Shown here: positions 34,998 through 42,797 of the stretch, piece by piece
How positions within the stretch are numbered: the stretch's first letter is position 1
Layout: every line of letters starts with the position of its first letter
Assembly (NCBI GenBank): GCA_030698625.1
Contig: JAUYMS010000038.1
Span: 1 to 42,896, forward strand
From: Candidatus Omnitrophota bacterium
Lineage (GTDB): Bacteria; Omnitrophota; Omnitrophia; Omnitrophales; Aquincolibacteriaceae
Direction: 5' to 3'
Length of the DNA: 42,896 nt
The notes under the pieces: generated by a model
The model's input: only the letters and a program-made list of their open reading frames with translations
Databases searched by the model: none
Told to the model about the DNA's origin: nothing
Program-made: the position numbers and the translations under genes

Positions 34998-36990
34998 GGG
35001 CGGATCCCCGGCGTGATGCAAACTTATCCTGCAGCGTTCCGCATGTTTGCATCTCTTTTCCGAAAAAGGGGTTCATGATTTGATCATTCGACTGCAGCCA
35101 AGCCGCTCCTTTGGCCGCCGAAGCCATGGGACAAAATACTTTATAATGGTCGCCCGCGCCGACATGTCCGAATGTCCTCTCGAGGCTGATAAGCTCTCCG
35201 CTCATATCTTCAAGAACATCGGTCCTGATGTCTTCTATCGTTTGGGCTTCAAGTCCCAACACGATGCTGTTGTTTATCCTCTGATCGAGGTCCATCCATT
35301 TCGCGTGAAGCTGATCTTCAAGCAGGTTCATGTCAACACCGCCAAAGGCTTCCTTTATCGCTCCGAGCGCCGCTTTTGCTTTTTCAAAATCGTCCATCGC
35401 AAGCGCTGTTTGATACTCAAAGTAAGCCTCGTAGACAGGGCTTAATTGTTCGAGGAATTCTTCAGGGGCCATTTCCTGGTCCGACTGTTTAGCATCACGG
35501 CTTCCGTCCATTTTAGACATGTCGTGTCCGCCGCCGCCCGCTCCGCCCTCGGGGTTCATCATGCTCGGCTTGGCTTGAATCTGAAGTGCGCTGTCAATTT
35601 TGAAATTTCCGTTGACGACAACCCGTTCACCTTCGGCCAATCCTGACTTTACAAGGTAATGATTTCCGGCCCTCGGACCCAACACAATCTCCCGGCCTTC
35701 AAACGTGGGTTTGGAAGCCTGCTGGTTTTGAACATAAACCACGGCTCGTTTTCCGGTCTTTAGAACGGCTGATGCCGGAATCACAATCGGGGCTTCGCCT
35801 TCATCAATCTTGATGTACCCCATTTTTTCTGTGGGAACCAACGGCATCTCACAAATCGGACAAGCCCCTGACTCCTCTTGAATGATTTCAGGATGCATGG
35901 GGCACATCCATTTCCCCTCCAAGTCGGGCGCCATAACCCGGCCGAGTCCGGCAACCTGGGCTCGCACAATTGAGCGGACAAACATGCCCGGCTTTAACTG
36001 GCCCGCTTCATTTTTAACATTGACGCGGACTTTCACGGTACGCGTCGTTTCATCAAGGATAGGCGCGATGAATGAAATTCTGCCGTGAAATATCTCTCCG
36101 GGATAGGCTTCGGCCTCGAATTCCACGTCCTGTCCATACCGCAACCACTCCAAATCTTTTTCATAAGCGTCGAGCTTGACCCACACCTCACTTAAATCCA
36201 CAATCGAGTAAATGCGCGATCCCGTTTGAACGTAAGTCCCTTCCTGGACCTCCCGGTTAACGACAATCCCCGTCGCCGTCGCATAGATGGTCATGTGGTC
36301 ACTCGGGACCTTTTGCTTTTCAAGCTCGGCGATCTGCTCATCCGTCACCCCGAGAAGCTTTAACTTCTCTCTTGAGTTTTTGATGGTGTCCTGCGAAGTG
36401 GATTTGATGATATCCAGATGACTCGCCTTAACGTTTTCTGCGCCCTCAAGCGATTGTAAATATTCCTCCTGCGCCGCCAAAAGTTCCGGGCTGTAAAGAT
36501 AGGCCAGGTGATCGCCCTTCCTGACAGGCACACCGGTTTGGTCGATATAGAGCCGGTCAATCCTTCCGCCGGCCCACGCCGTGATGTAAGCGATTTTGGT
36601 CTCATCGTATTCTACTTTTCCGACCATTCGGATTTCAGTCGACACAAACTTTCTCTCAACTTCGGCTGTTTGAATCTCAGCTAACTTTGCGGCGTCCGGA
36701 GACATCACAAGGCGCCTCACAGACGGCATGCCTTCGCCGTCATGGCTCGCAAGCGGAATCAGGGCCATACCGCACAAAGGGCACTTGCCGGGCTTTGGTA
36801 ACTGAATGTGCGGATGCATGGCGCAGGTCCAAATCTTGGGCTGCTTCTCAGATCCGTGAGCGTGCTCGGATGAGCTCTTCGGAGAATTTCTTGGACCCTG
36901 TAATATGCTTGAGGCAAGCCATCCCGTGCCCAGCGCAATCATCACGAGAATGACAACGGCTCGCCTGCGGTTTTTAGAATTGTTATCCAT
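34987..36990 (-). CDS. cusB: CusB-type periplasmic adaptor with two heavy-metal-binding domains
   Basis: The 667-aa membrane-fusion protein links CusA to the outer-membrane channel. After an N-terminal membrane anchor (11-30) comes one YHS-like heavy-metal domain (WTCAMHPHIQ...CPLCGM, 54-75). The barrel and lipoyl domains follow, interrupted at 361-386 by a second copy (WMCPMHPEII...CPICEM). A glycine-rich linker leads to a C-terminal DUF3347-type domain (513-655) with FCPMA and MQTCG cysteines. Plain CusB is about 400 aa. GAGG precedes the ATG, and the gene begins 4 nt after the cusC stop. The extra domains suggest strong metal capture before hand-over to the pump. Confidence 0.92.
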   Translation of the reverse strand: MDNNSKNRRRAVVILVMIALGTGWLASSILQGPRNSPKSSSEHAHGSEKQPKIWTCAMHPHIQLPKPGKCPLCGMALIPLASHDGEGMPSVRRLVMSPDAAKLAEIQTAEVERKFVSTEIRMVGKVEYDETKIAYITAWAGGRIDRLYIDQTGVPVRKGDHLAYLYSPELLAAQEEYLQSLEGAENVKASHLDIIKSTSQDTIKNSREKLKLLGVTDEQIAELEKQKVPSDHMTIYATATGIVVNREVQEGTYVQTGSRIYSIVDLSEVWVKLDAYEKDLEWLRYGQDVEFEAEAYPGEIFHGRISFIAPILDETTRTVKVRVNVKNEAGQLKPGMFVRSIVRAQVAGLGRVMAPDLEGKWMCPMHPEIIQEESGACPICEMPLVPTEKMGYIKIDEGEAPIVIPASAVLKTGKRAVVYVQNQQASKPTFEGREIVLGPRAGNHYLVKSGLAEGERVVVNGNFKIDSALQIQAKPSMMNPEGGAGGGGHDMSKMDGSRDAKQSDQEMAPEEFLEQLSPVYEAYFEYQTALAMDDFEKAKAALGAIKEAFGGVDMNLLEDQLHAKWMDLDQRINNSIVLGLEAQTIEDIRTDVLEDMSGELISLERTFGHVGAGDHYKVFCPMASAAKGAAWLQSNDQIMNPFFGKEMQTCGTLQDKFASRRGSAHVH

Positions 36991-36994
36991 AGGT

Positions 36995-38347
36995 TTATCC
37001 TCGCAATGATTCGCCGACCATCATCTCAAGCTCCGCGAGACGCTGCTCATAGTCGCGGATGGCTTTGTAATAGGACAGCTGAAAATTAAGAAGCGTTCTC
37101 TGACTATCAATAAGGTTCAAGAAATCGACTCTACCGCCCGAATACGCTGTTTCTGACGCATTCAACGACTGCTCTGCTTTAGGAATAAGCGCGTTACGAT
37201 AGAGATTAATCTGCCTTTCCGCATTTTCGATTTGGAAGTAGACCATTTTTATTTTGGCCGACAAATTATTCTCAAGCTGCTCATGCTCTGACTCTGCCGA
37301 TTCCCTCAGCGCCTTCGCCTCATCGACCTGACTCTTTTGCTTTCCATACCACAACGGGACATTGACCTTAAACATGACGGATGCTGCATCCCGTCCGTTG
37401 TCGGGAACGTTTACGGGTCCGTTCCCGATACTAATATAGTCAAACGAGACGTTGACGTCGGGAAGATAATCAAGGCGCGCAAGCCACACCTTCTTTTTTG
37501 TCTCCTCAATGCGCTGTGCGGCCCCTTCCAGATCCGGATTATTGCCGTGAAACTTTTCATACACCAACCGCTCGTCCAAGGGTTTGACCTCATGATCGAT
37601 TTCTTCGGGCCATCCTATAGACATTTCCACGTCACGATTTAAGACCGCGTTCAATCGTGCCGTGATGGGCTTCCGATAGTCATTGAGCGTTAAGATGTCG
37701 TTTTCCAGTTTTCCAAGCTCGACTTGAGCCTTCAGAAGATCCTGGTTACTCGCAATGCCTGATTTGAATTGTGATTGGGCAACGCCTTCGAAACGTTTCA
37801 AGAATTCGCTGTTTTTTTCCGTCACTAATATATTTTTGTACAGAAACCAATACTCGTAGTAGGCATCTTTGAGCTCATAGAAATACTGCAGTTTAATCAT
37901 TTGATATTCGGCGTATTTTTGCCGCGACATCGCGACGGCTTCTTTGCCCTGAATATAAAGTTTGCCCGGGAATGGAAGGTGCTGGCTGACGGAATAAGCA
38001 TCCTCCTGCGGCCCGAGCCGTGTTTCGACATGCTCGATGCCCAATTTAAAAGACACCTGCGGGTCCTCCAATGATGTCGACTGTTTCACGTCGTGCACAG
38101 ACGCTTTCCACCGGTAAAACGCCGCTCTTAGGGATGCGTTCTTGAGCGATCCGTAGCGGAGCGCTTCATCAAGACTCATCGCCTCTGTAAGCTCATCGAC
38201 GGCAGTGTCTTGATAGGCTTTATGTGTTGCCTTGAGCTCTCTTTTCTCTTCCCGGGAAACGCCTGCTGTCACGGCCGGACTCATAGATAGAATCATGAGT
38301 CCGCTTAACAGCCCTGATATTGTCCACCGTTGAAATTTGTTTGGCAC
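36995..38347 (-). CDS. cusC: TolC-family outer-membrane efflux channel (CusC type)
   Basis: The 450-aa protein has a signal peptide (about residues 1-28, ending AVTAG) and two OEP repeats forming the beta-barrel and alpha-helical tunnel, with the usual signatures SLDEALRYGSLKNASL, LRESAESEHEQLENNL and YSGGRVDFLNLIDSQRTLL. There is no lipobox cysteine, unlike E. coli CusC, so it is probably not lipidated. The start is GTG, with GGAGG 5 nt upstream. It precedes cusB by 4 nt and completes the tripartite pump. Confidence 0.9.
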   Translation of the reverse strand: MPNKFQRWTISGLLSGLMILSMSPAVTAGVSREEKRELKATHKAYQDTAVDELTEAMSLDEALRYGSLKNASLRAAFYRWKASVHDVKQSTSLEDPQVSFKLGIEHVETRLGPQEDAYSVSQHLPFPGKLYIQGKEAVAMSRQKYAEYQMIKLQYFYELKDAYYEYWFLYKNILVTEKNSEFLKRFEGVAQSQFKSGIASNQDLLKAQVELGKLENDILTLNDYRKPITARLNAVLNRDVEMSIGWPEEIDHEVKPLDERLVYEKFHGNNPDLEGAAQRIEETKKKVWLARLDYLPDVNVSFDYISIGNGPVNVPDNGRDAASVMFKVNVPLWYGKQKSQVDEAKALRESAESEHEQLENNLSAKIKMVYFQIENAERQINLYRNALIPKAEQSLNASETAYSGGRVDFLNLIDSQRTLLNFQLSYYKAIRDYEQRLAELEMMVGESLRG

Positions 38348-38379
38348 GTTCGCCTCCGTTGAAATGAATGCAAGCTGAG

Positions 38380-38405
38380 ATAGACCTGTTTTGTGCAGGG
38401 TCTAT
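38380..38405 (-). other. Stem-loop between the Cys-rich protein gene and cusC
   Basis: On the minus strand ATAGAC-C-CTG, loop CACAAAA, CAG-GTCTAT gives nine base pairs with one bulged C. It lies in the 80-bp gap upstream of cusC. No U-tract follows, so it may be an mRNA processing or stability element that sets unequal expression within the operon. Confidence 0.45.
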
Positions 38406-38427
38406 TCAAATACGGGGTTTTAAATTT

Positions 38428-38844
38428 CTAGATTAAAAGGGACTGAACGGCGAGATAGATCGGGGTATCGTAAAAAGGCACACCATGGGCGCGCTCTAAG
38501 TGAAACGTCGGAATTTCCGGCAAAAAAGAACCGGGCGCAATAAACCTTAGCGCACCGGCTTGGGAACCATAGGGGGTAAGCCTTGAAAATTGACCTTGTG
38601 TAAGACTCGACACTTGAATACTCGGCGGGAAGGGGGCCCGGCTCTCCACCTGACAGCCCGAGCAACATTCATCTTCTACTTTTTTACTTTGAGCTTCCTC
38701 GAAACCGTGGCAATCCATATTTTCGGAAGTCTTGTGCGCTGACATCTCCATTGCAGCTGCATACGCACAACCGCAATCCAAGGCGCCGACGGCGACCCAG
38801 GCAACGGCGAAGGCTAAGATCGAGGAAAGGACCCGCTTCTTCAT
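38428..38844 (-). CDS. Small secreted Cys/His-rich protein at the head of the cus operon
   Basis: The 138-aa protein has a signal peptide (MKKRVLSSILAFAVAWVAVG, cleavage near AYA-A at residue 29-30). Cysteine and histidine motifs follow: DCGCAYA, MSAHKT, MDCHGF and DECCSGC. The C-terminal half is hydrophobic and proline-rich with no clear fold. The position directly before cusCBA and the soft-metal ligands suggest a periplasmic copper or silver chaperone or sensor-like protein, though no known family (such as CusF, which uses Met and Trp) fits. Other starts lie 6 and 13 codons upstream. Confidence 0.65.
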   Translation of the reverse strand: MKKRVLSSILAFAVAWVAVGALDCGCAYAAAMEMSAHKTSENMDCHGFEEAQSKKVEDECCSGCQVESRAPFPPSIQVSSLTQGQFSRLTPYGSQAGALRFIAPGSFLPEIPTFHLERAHGVPFYDTPIYLAVQSLLI

Positions 38845-38853
38845 AACACGTAA

Positions 38854-38883
38854 AGAGTACATCACCTTCGGGGCCCGTGTCAA
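38854..38883 (-). promoter_or_regulatory. Possible promoter of the metal-resistance operon
   Basis: TTGACA (38878-38883), an 18-bp spacer, then TACTCT (38854-38859), 9 nt before the ATG of the Cys-rich protein gene. The -35 is perfect, the -10 weak. The -35 overlaps the stop codon of the EVE protein gene. No CueR- or CusR-type operator is recognisable. Confidence 0.35.
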
Positions 38884-39347
38884 CGTCCGGGAAATTCCTC
38901 AAAAATCACTTTCCAGTGCGCCCGGGTTACCGGCTGCACCGAAAGGCGCTGGCCTCGCTGCAATAGAGGCATGCCCTCGAGGGCCTTGATTTTCTTCAGG
39001 TTTTCGAGGGGAATGACGGCGGGGAACTTCTCGCTGAATTGAATATCCACGACATACCAGAGCGGCTTTTCCTTACTGCTCTTCGGATCGAAGTACTTGC
39101 TCTTCGGGTCAAACTGCGAAGGGTCGGGGTAACCGTCGCTCGTGACTTTCGCGACGCCTGCAATCCCGGCAAGATCGGCATTGCTGTGATAGAAGAAAAC
39201 TTCGTCGCCTTTTTTGATGCTGTCGCGCAGGAAATTGCGGGCCTGGTAATTCCTGACCCCTTCCCAGTAAGTGGACCTATCGCGCTTGAGATCATCAACG
39301 GAATAGTTGCCCGGTTCGCTTTTCAGCAGCCAATATTGCCCCGCCAT
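38880..39347 (-). CDS. EVE domain protein
   Basis: The 155-aa protein has the EVE (PUA-like) fold: QYWLLKSEPGNYSVDDL, then YWEGVRNYQARNFLRDSIKKGDEVFFYHSN and the C-terminal PLLQRGQRLSVQPVT. EVE domains bind modified bases or RNA; the closest characterised relative is human THYN1. AGGA precedes the ATG at 39347 by 6 nt. It lies 9 bp downstream of the yihY stop and its stop overlaps the promoter-like -35 of the metal operon. Confidence 0.9.
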   Translation of the reverse strand: MAGQYWLLKSEPGNYSVDDLKRDRSTYWEGVRNYQARNFLRDSIKKGDEVFFYHSNADLAGIAGVAKVTSDGYPDPSQFDPKSKYFDPKSSKEKPLWYVVDIQFSEKFPAVIPLENLKKIKALEGMPLLQRGQRLSVQPVTRAHWKVIFEEFPGR

Positions 39348-39356
39348 CAAGTTCCT

Positions 39357-40706
39357 TTAGCGCACAGCTGCCGGGCGGGCACCGGCATTGATGGATTTCA
39401 AGGCAACGTTCGCGGGCAATTGATCGATGACCGCTCCGAACGCGGCAAGGACGCCTTTAATCTCCTGTAACTCGGGCGACTGCCCGAAAGAAATCTCATT
39501 AAAACCGTGCTGTTCCAGAGAATCCATCACGCTTTTCACGGTAAGGCCGTCGACATCGCGGGCGGGTTGATAGGCAAGTTCCCGGTCCCCGTTCGAGGTG
39601 ACGGTCGACAAGACGCCGGCTTCGGTCAAACGCGACAGGGTCTGCCGCATGAGCCTGATCGGAATCTCGAGCTCATCGCCCATTTGTGCCGCTGTCTGCG
39701 GGCCTTCTCGGCGGCAAAACCGCTCGATACACCTGTGCGTGATTCGCAGCGACAACACTTTTTTCATATGCTCACTGATGCGAAGGCAGTCGGGCTCGAA
39801 TTCAAAGGTCTCTTCGTTTTGATGCGCAAAAGAAAGCTCCGCGCCGTAGAGCACGATAAGCCAACTCAATTGCAGCCACATCAAAAACAAAGGAAGCGCC
39901 GCGAAACTCCCGTAAATCGCGCCGGCATTGCCGACACCCACCTGAAAATGGATATAGAGCTTCTGCACCACCTGATAAATGGTCCCGCCGATGACGCCGC
40001 CGATAAGCGCCGACTTAAACTGAATCTTCCCGTTCGGCATAAACATATAGATATAGGTCAGCAAACCCCAGAGCACGCAGTACGGCAGAAAGCTCAGCCC
40101 CCAAAGAATCACCGGCGCCACCGCCCCGAGAAACGACAGCTTCGCCGTCACCAGCGTGATCTGGCTGGTAATAAACACCGTGGCCCCGCTCGAAAGAATT
40201 AACAAGGCCGGGCAAATCAGCATGAGTGAAAGGTAATCACTGAACTTCCGGCCGAGGCTCCGCTCTTTGGTAAGCCCCCAAATCGCGTTAAACGAGCTTT
40301 CGATATGCCCGAGGACTTTGATGACCGTCCAAAATAACAGAAGAATACCGATACCCGCGATCACACCGCCCTTCGCGTTATCGAGCAAGGTTTCGGCAAA
40401 GCTGATCACGCGCGTAATGACCTCTTCCTGCCCTGCCATATTCTCGATAAGCCTATTCTTGAGCGCCTTGTCGGCACCGAAACCCTTGGCGATACCGAAG
40501 GCCATGGCGAAAACCGGCACAATGGACAGGAGGGAATAAAAGGTAAGCGCCGAAGCCCTAAGGGCACAGCGGTCGATTGCGAACTCGCGAAACGAAACAA
40601 TAACGATGCGGAGCATCCTTATAAAAAAGGATTTCCTCTTCGGGAGTTTGCGGGCGCGAATGCGCCAGATATCGTGTTGAAGGAACGAGAGGACTTTATT
40701 CAACAT
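39357..40706 (-). CDS. yihY: YihY/BrkB (UPF0761) family membrane protein
   Basis: The 449-aa protein has six membrane segments in residues 35-300, with family signatures CALRASALTFYSLLSIVPVFAMA, FNAIWGLT and GAIYGSFAALPLFLMWLQLSW. Older databases call the family RNase BN, which is wrong. The C-terminal 150 residues form a winged-helix-like part (TAAQMGDELEIPIRLMRQ; LSRLTEAGVLS) and a tail, an extension also found in other members. Its molecular function is not settled. The start lies 15 bp downstream of the small secreted protein gene and has no ribosome site. Confidence 0.9.
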   Translation of the reverse strand: MLNKVLSFLQHDIWRIRARKLPKRKSFFIRMLRIVIVSFREFAIDRCALRASALTFYSLLSIVPVFAMAFGIAKGFGADKALKNRLIENMAGQEEVITRVISFAETLLDNAKGGVIAGIGILLLFWTVIKVLGHIESSFNAIWGLTKERSLGRKFSDYLSLMLICPALLILSSGATVFITSQITLVTAKLSFLGAVAPVILWGLSFLPYCVLWGLLTYIYMFMPNGKIQFKSALIGGVIGGTIYQVVQKLYIHFQVGVGNAGAIYGSFAALPLFLMWLQLSWLIVLYGAELSFAHQNEETFEFEPDCLRISEHMKKVLSLRITHRCIERFCRREGPQTAAQMGDELEIPIRLMRQTLSRLTEAGVLSTVTSNGDRELAYQPARDVDGLTVKSVMDSLEQHGFNEISFGQSPELQEIKGVLAAFGAVIDQLPANVALKSINAGARPAAVR

Positions 40707-40721
40707 AGAAGTGATTGCCGG

Positions 40722-40997
40722 CTATTCCAGACGGTCTTGGCGCTGCTCACGCAGGTGTTCCTGCCGCTCTTCGCGAAGCTGACGGGAGAGTTCCTGCTGC
40801 TCTTCGACCCGGATCTGCGTCTCGTCCTGGCCCGGTTCCTGACCCCAGAACCGCCACCACGGCTTGGCGCTCTCGCCCGCCGCCGCTTCGATCCCGGTGC
40901 CGCCGCTTGCGGCATAACCTGTTGAGGTCATTAGTGTTGCAACGAGCACCAAAATTCCAAGTCCTGCGCTTTTGATGATTAATTGATGGGTTTTCAT
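40722..40997 (-). CDS. Small secreted Gln/Glu/Arg-rich protein
   Basis: The 91-aa protein has a Sec signal peptide (MKTHQLIIKSAGLGILVLVA, site after GYA at residue 29). A Gly/Ala segment (SGGTGIEAAAGESAKPWWRF) is followed by a charged helix repeating EEQQELSRQLREERQEHLRE. The tail is likely a coiled coil. No known family is recognised; it is taken as real because it has the best promoter in the window and a clean signal peptide. It lies 15 bp upstream of yihY. Confidence 0.65.
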   Translation of the reverse strand: MKTHQLIIKSAGLGILVLVATLMTSTGYAASGGTGIEAAAGESAKPWWRFWGQEPGQDETQIRVEEQQELSRQLREERQEHLREQRQDRLE

Positions 40998-41003
40998 AGG
41001 CCC

Positions 41004-41031
41004 ATTATAGACGAGCGGCAGAACAAGTCAA
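41004..41031 (-). promoter_or_regulatory. Strong promoter of the small secreted protein gene
   Basis: -35 TTGACT (41026-41031), a 16-bp spacer and a perfect -10 TATAAT (41004-41009). The -10 ends 6 nt before the ATG at 40997, so the expected transcription start falls on the start codon itself. There is no ribosome site. Confidence 0.65.
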
Positions 41032-41043
41032 ATCCGGGAAATT

Positions 41044-41328
41044 TCATGAAATGGCCTCCCAACGCCCGCCGGCACCGCTCTGGGTCTCGGCTTCCAGCCT
41101 GTATTCCCGGCAGCAAACCGTACAGCCGACCTTGAAGTCGATACGATCCCCCCATTTCCTGACGAGAGTATCCATCGGATTGACCCCGAGCGTCCCCCCG
41201 AGATAGCGGAACATCCCGTAGCGGAGCATATCGTAGATCTGCCACAAGAGCTGTTTCAAATCCTCGGGCGATTCCATCTGGAGCGGCTCATCGAACCCCC
41301 CGCAATTGGTGCAATTAGTGAGCCCCAC
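41044..41328 (-). CDS. Small cytoplasmic protein with two Cys pairs, unknown
   Basis: The 94-aa protein starts at GTG 41328, supported by a GGAGG ribosome site 5 nt upstream. TNCTNCGG near the N-terminus and GCTVCCREY near the C-terminus could form a four- or five-cysteine metal site. The middle is helical (EDLKQLLWQIYDMLRYG). I recognise no named family. The start overlaps the stop of the upstream 71-aa membrane protein gene, so the two are translated together. Confidence 0.65.
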   Translation of the reverse strand: MGLTNCTNCGGFDEPLQMESPEDLKQLLWQIYDMLRYGMFRYLGGTLGVNPMDTLVRKWGDRIDFKVGCTVCCREYRLEAETQSGAGGRWEAIS

Positions 41329-41530
41329 GCAAGCCTCCGGTAGCCAGCCATTCAAAAAACTCAATCCCGGCCGGGTAAATGTAAAAAACAACCACCAGAC
41401 TCAACGGGATCAATATGACCCAATTGATAATTTTCCGGACGCGCTCGTCGGCAGGATAAATCCAGATCGGTATCGCCGTCAGCAAGGCAAATACCGCGAG
41501 AGTAATCCAAACCCATTTCCAATCCATCAT
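41315..41530 (-). CDS. Small two-helix membrane protein, unknown
   Basis: The 71-aa protein has two hydrophobic segments (WVWITLAVFALLTAIPIWI and INWVILIPLSLVVVFYI) with ADERVRK between them. AAGGA lies 5 nt before the ATG. Its stop overlaps the start of the following Cys-pair protein gene. Unknown family; the two proteins may act together. Confidence 0.6.
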   Translation of the reverse strand: MMDWKWVWITLAVFALLTAIPIWIYPADERVRKIINWVILIPLSLVVVFYIYPAGIEFFEWLATGGLRGAH

Positions 41531-41550
41531 TTAATCCTTACCTTGATATC

Positions 41551-42477
41551 CTATCGCAGAGTGAGACCCGCTTGAAGTAATTCCGTGGTGATGTCTTTAC
41601 CGCCGACCCACACATCGGCAAGATAGCGGCCGTATTGATCGGATTTAGCGGTCTTGATGAGCACCTGCTTTCGCCGGCCGGTGAGCAGGCCTTCGAGCGC
41701 TTTCTTCGCCCTTATCCCCGCCCGCGTCGGAAGCTCATCCGCATTAAGCGCCCGCAGCCGCAGCCTTGCTTCCAACACAATCCCAAAACCCAGCGCAATG
41801 TGCGCATAGAAGCTATCGCCGTCGACCACCCGCGTGACCTCGGCATGATAGGTGTACAAATCTTCCTCAGCCGGCCCGCCCTTCTTGCCCCGCCCGGCCT
41901 TCCCTTGCACCGGATAATAAGTTGAAAACCCGAGGTCATAATACCGCCGGCCCTTAATCGCAACAACCCCGTAAGTGCCGGGCTTGCCGGGCCGTGCCGG
42001 AGCTCGGGTCACAAGCGCCTTAGGCGCACTCCCCGCCCCCGCCTTCTTTTTCTTAATTTCCGCACGCAGGCGCTCACGTGTCCAATCATTTTGAGCGGCC
42101 AGATGCGCAAGAGCCTGCCGTTTATCACCCGCATTAATGCCAAGTAAATCCCGTTAATGCGCCCTCGACACGTCGGCCGCCGGCGGCCGAATCGGGTAAG
42201 CGCGCCCGAACTCCACCATATAACGAAGCTCCCGGTCACTAACACCGATATCCTGCCCCAGTCTGGCAATGACCGCCTCCCCATACTCGGCACGATCTTT
42301 ATTCAGCAGAATGTGCTCAACAATCAGCTTGCCCACATCCCACGAAGCACGCACCTTCTCCCGCTCCACCGCCCGAACCGCGCGCTCCTTGCCCAGGGCA
42401 ATCGCCTTGCGAACCGCAGACCGAAGAGAAGAATAAGTTTGAAGCGAACCCGCTTTTGCAATCGCAGTCTCAGACAT
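41551..42477 (-). pseudogene. DUF1016-thermonuclease fusion broken by one in-frame stop codon
   Basis: Read in one frame, the region encodes a 308-aa protein interrupted once by TAA at 42154-42156. The N-terminal part (from ATG 42477) is DUF1016: SWDVGKLIVEHILLNK, VIARLGQDIGVSDREL, ending VSRAH. The frame then continues straight after the stop as RDLLGINAGDKRQALAHL and into a staphylococcal-nuclease domain (VTRVVDGDSFYAHI, RLRALNADELP and YGRYLADVWVGG, with Arg, Glu and Arg at the catalytic places). In DUF1016 proteins a His-Tyr-Arg follows this point, so the stop replaces the Tyr codon by a single base change. It may be a true nonsense mutation, an assembly error or, less likely, read-through. 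The second half alone could start at GTG 42012. Confidence 0.8.
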
Positions 42478-42593
42478 GCACCCGACCGACCTTTGGGTTA
42501 TGAGGGGGCTAATTGCATTAGCCAACGTTGACCAAATTTAACCGATATGGCCGGGTGGTCTACTTTGACTATCCCCTAGCTATTTTACGAACA

Positions 42594-42797
42594 TCAGTAG
42601 TATTTCTCTTCTTTTAATGTGCGCAGTTCCATCTCAAGCTGCTCCAACTTATTCTGACTCGCCCTTTGCGCGCTAAGCATCTCCTCTTGCAATTCAACTT
42701 GTCGTCTCAATAATAGTTGCTGTTCCAATTTTCTGGACACCTCTCTTTGTTCAGCGCTGACTTTCGCTTTAGCTAAGCTTTCACCTTGCCGCACCAG
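42594..42797 (-). pseudogene. Coiled-coil protein fragment cut at its 5' end by the repeat
   Basis: A minus-strand frame leaves the repeat border open and runs for 67 residues to TGA at 42594-42596. It is an almost pure coiled coil rich in Glu, Gln, Arg and Leu (EQREVSRKLEQQLLLRRQVE; KLEQLEMELRTLKEEKYY). A GTG at 42794 could start it, but there is no ribosome site and the frame stays open 13 codons back into the repeat. It is best read as the 3' end of a longer gene whose beginning lies beyond the element. Confidence 0.45.

Noticed and set aside
42009-42293. Out-of-frame ORF across the DUF1016-nuclease junction
   Set aside because: Its Arg-rich composition is that of a shifted frame; both true domains share another single frame.
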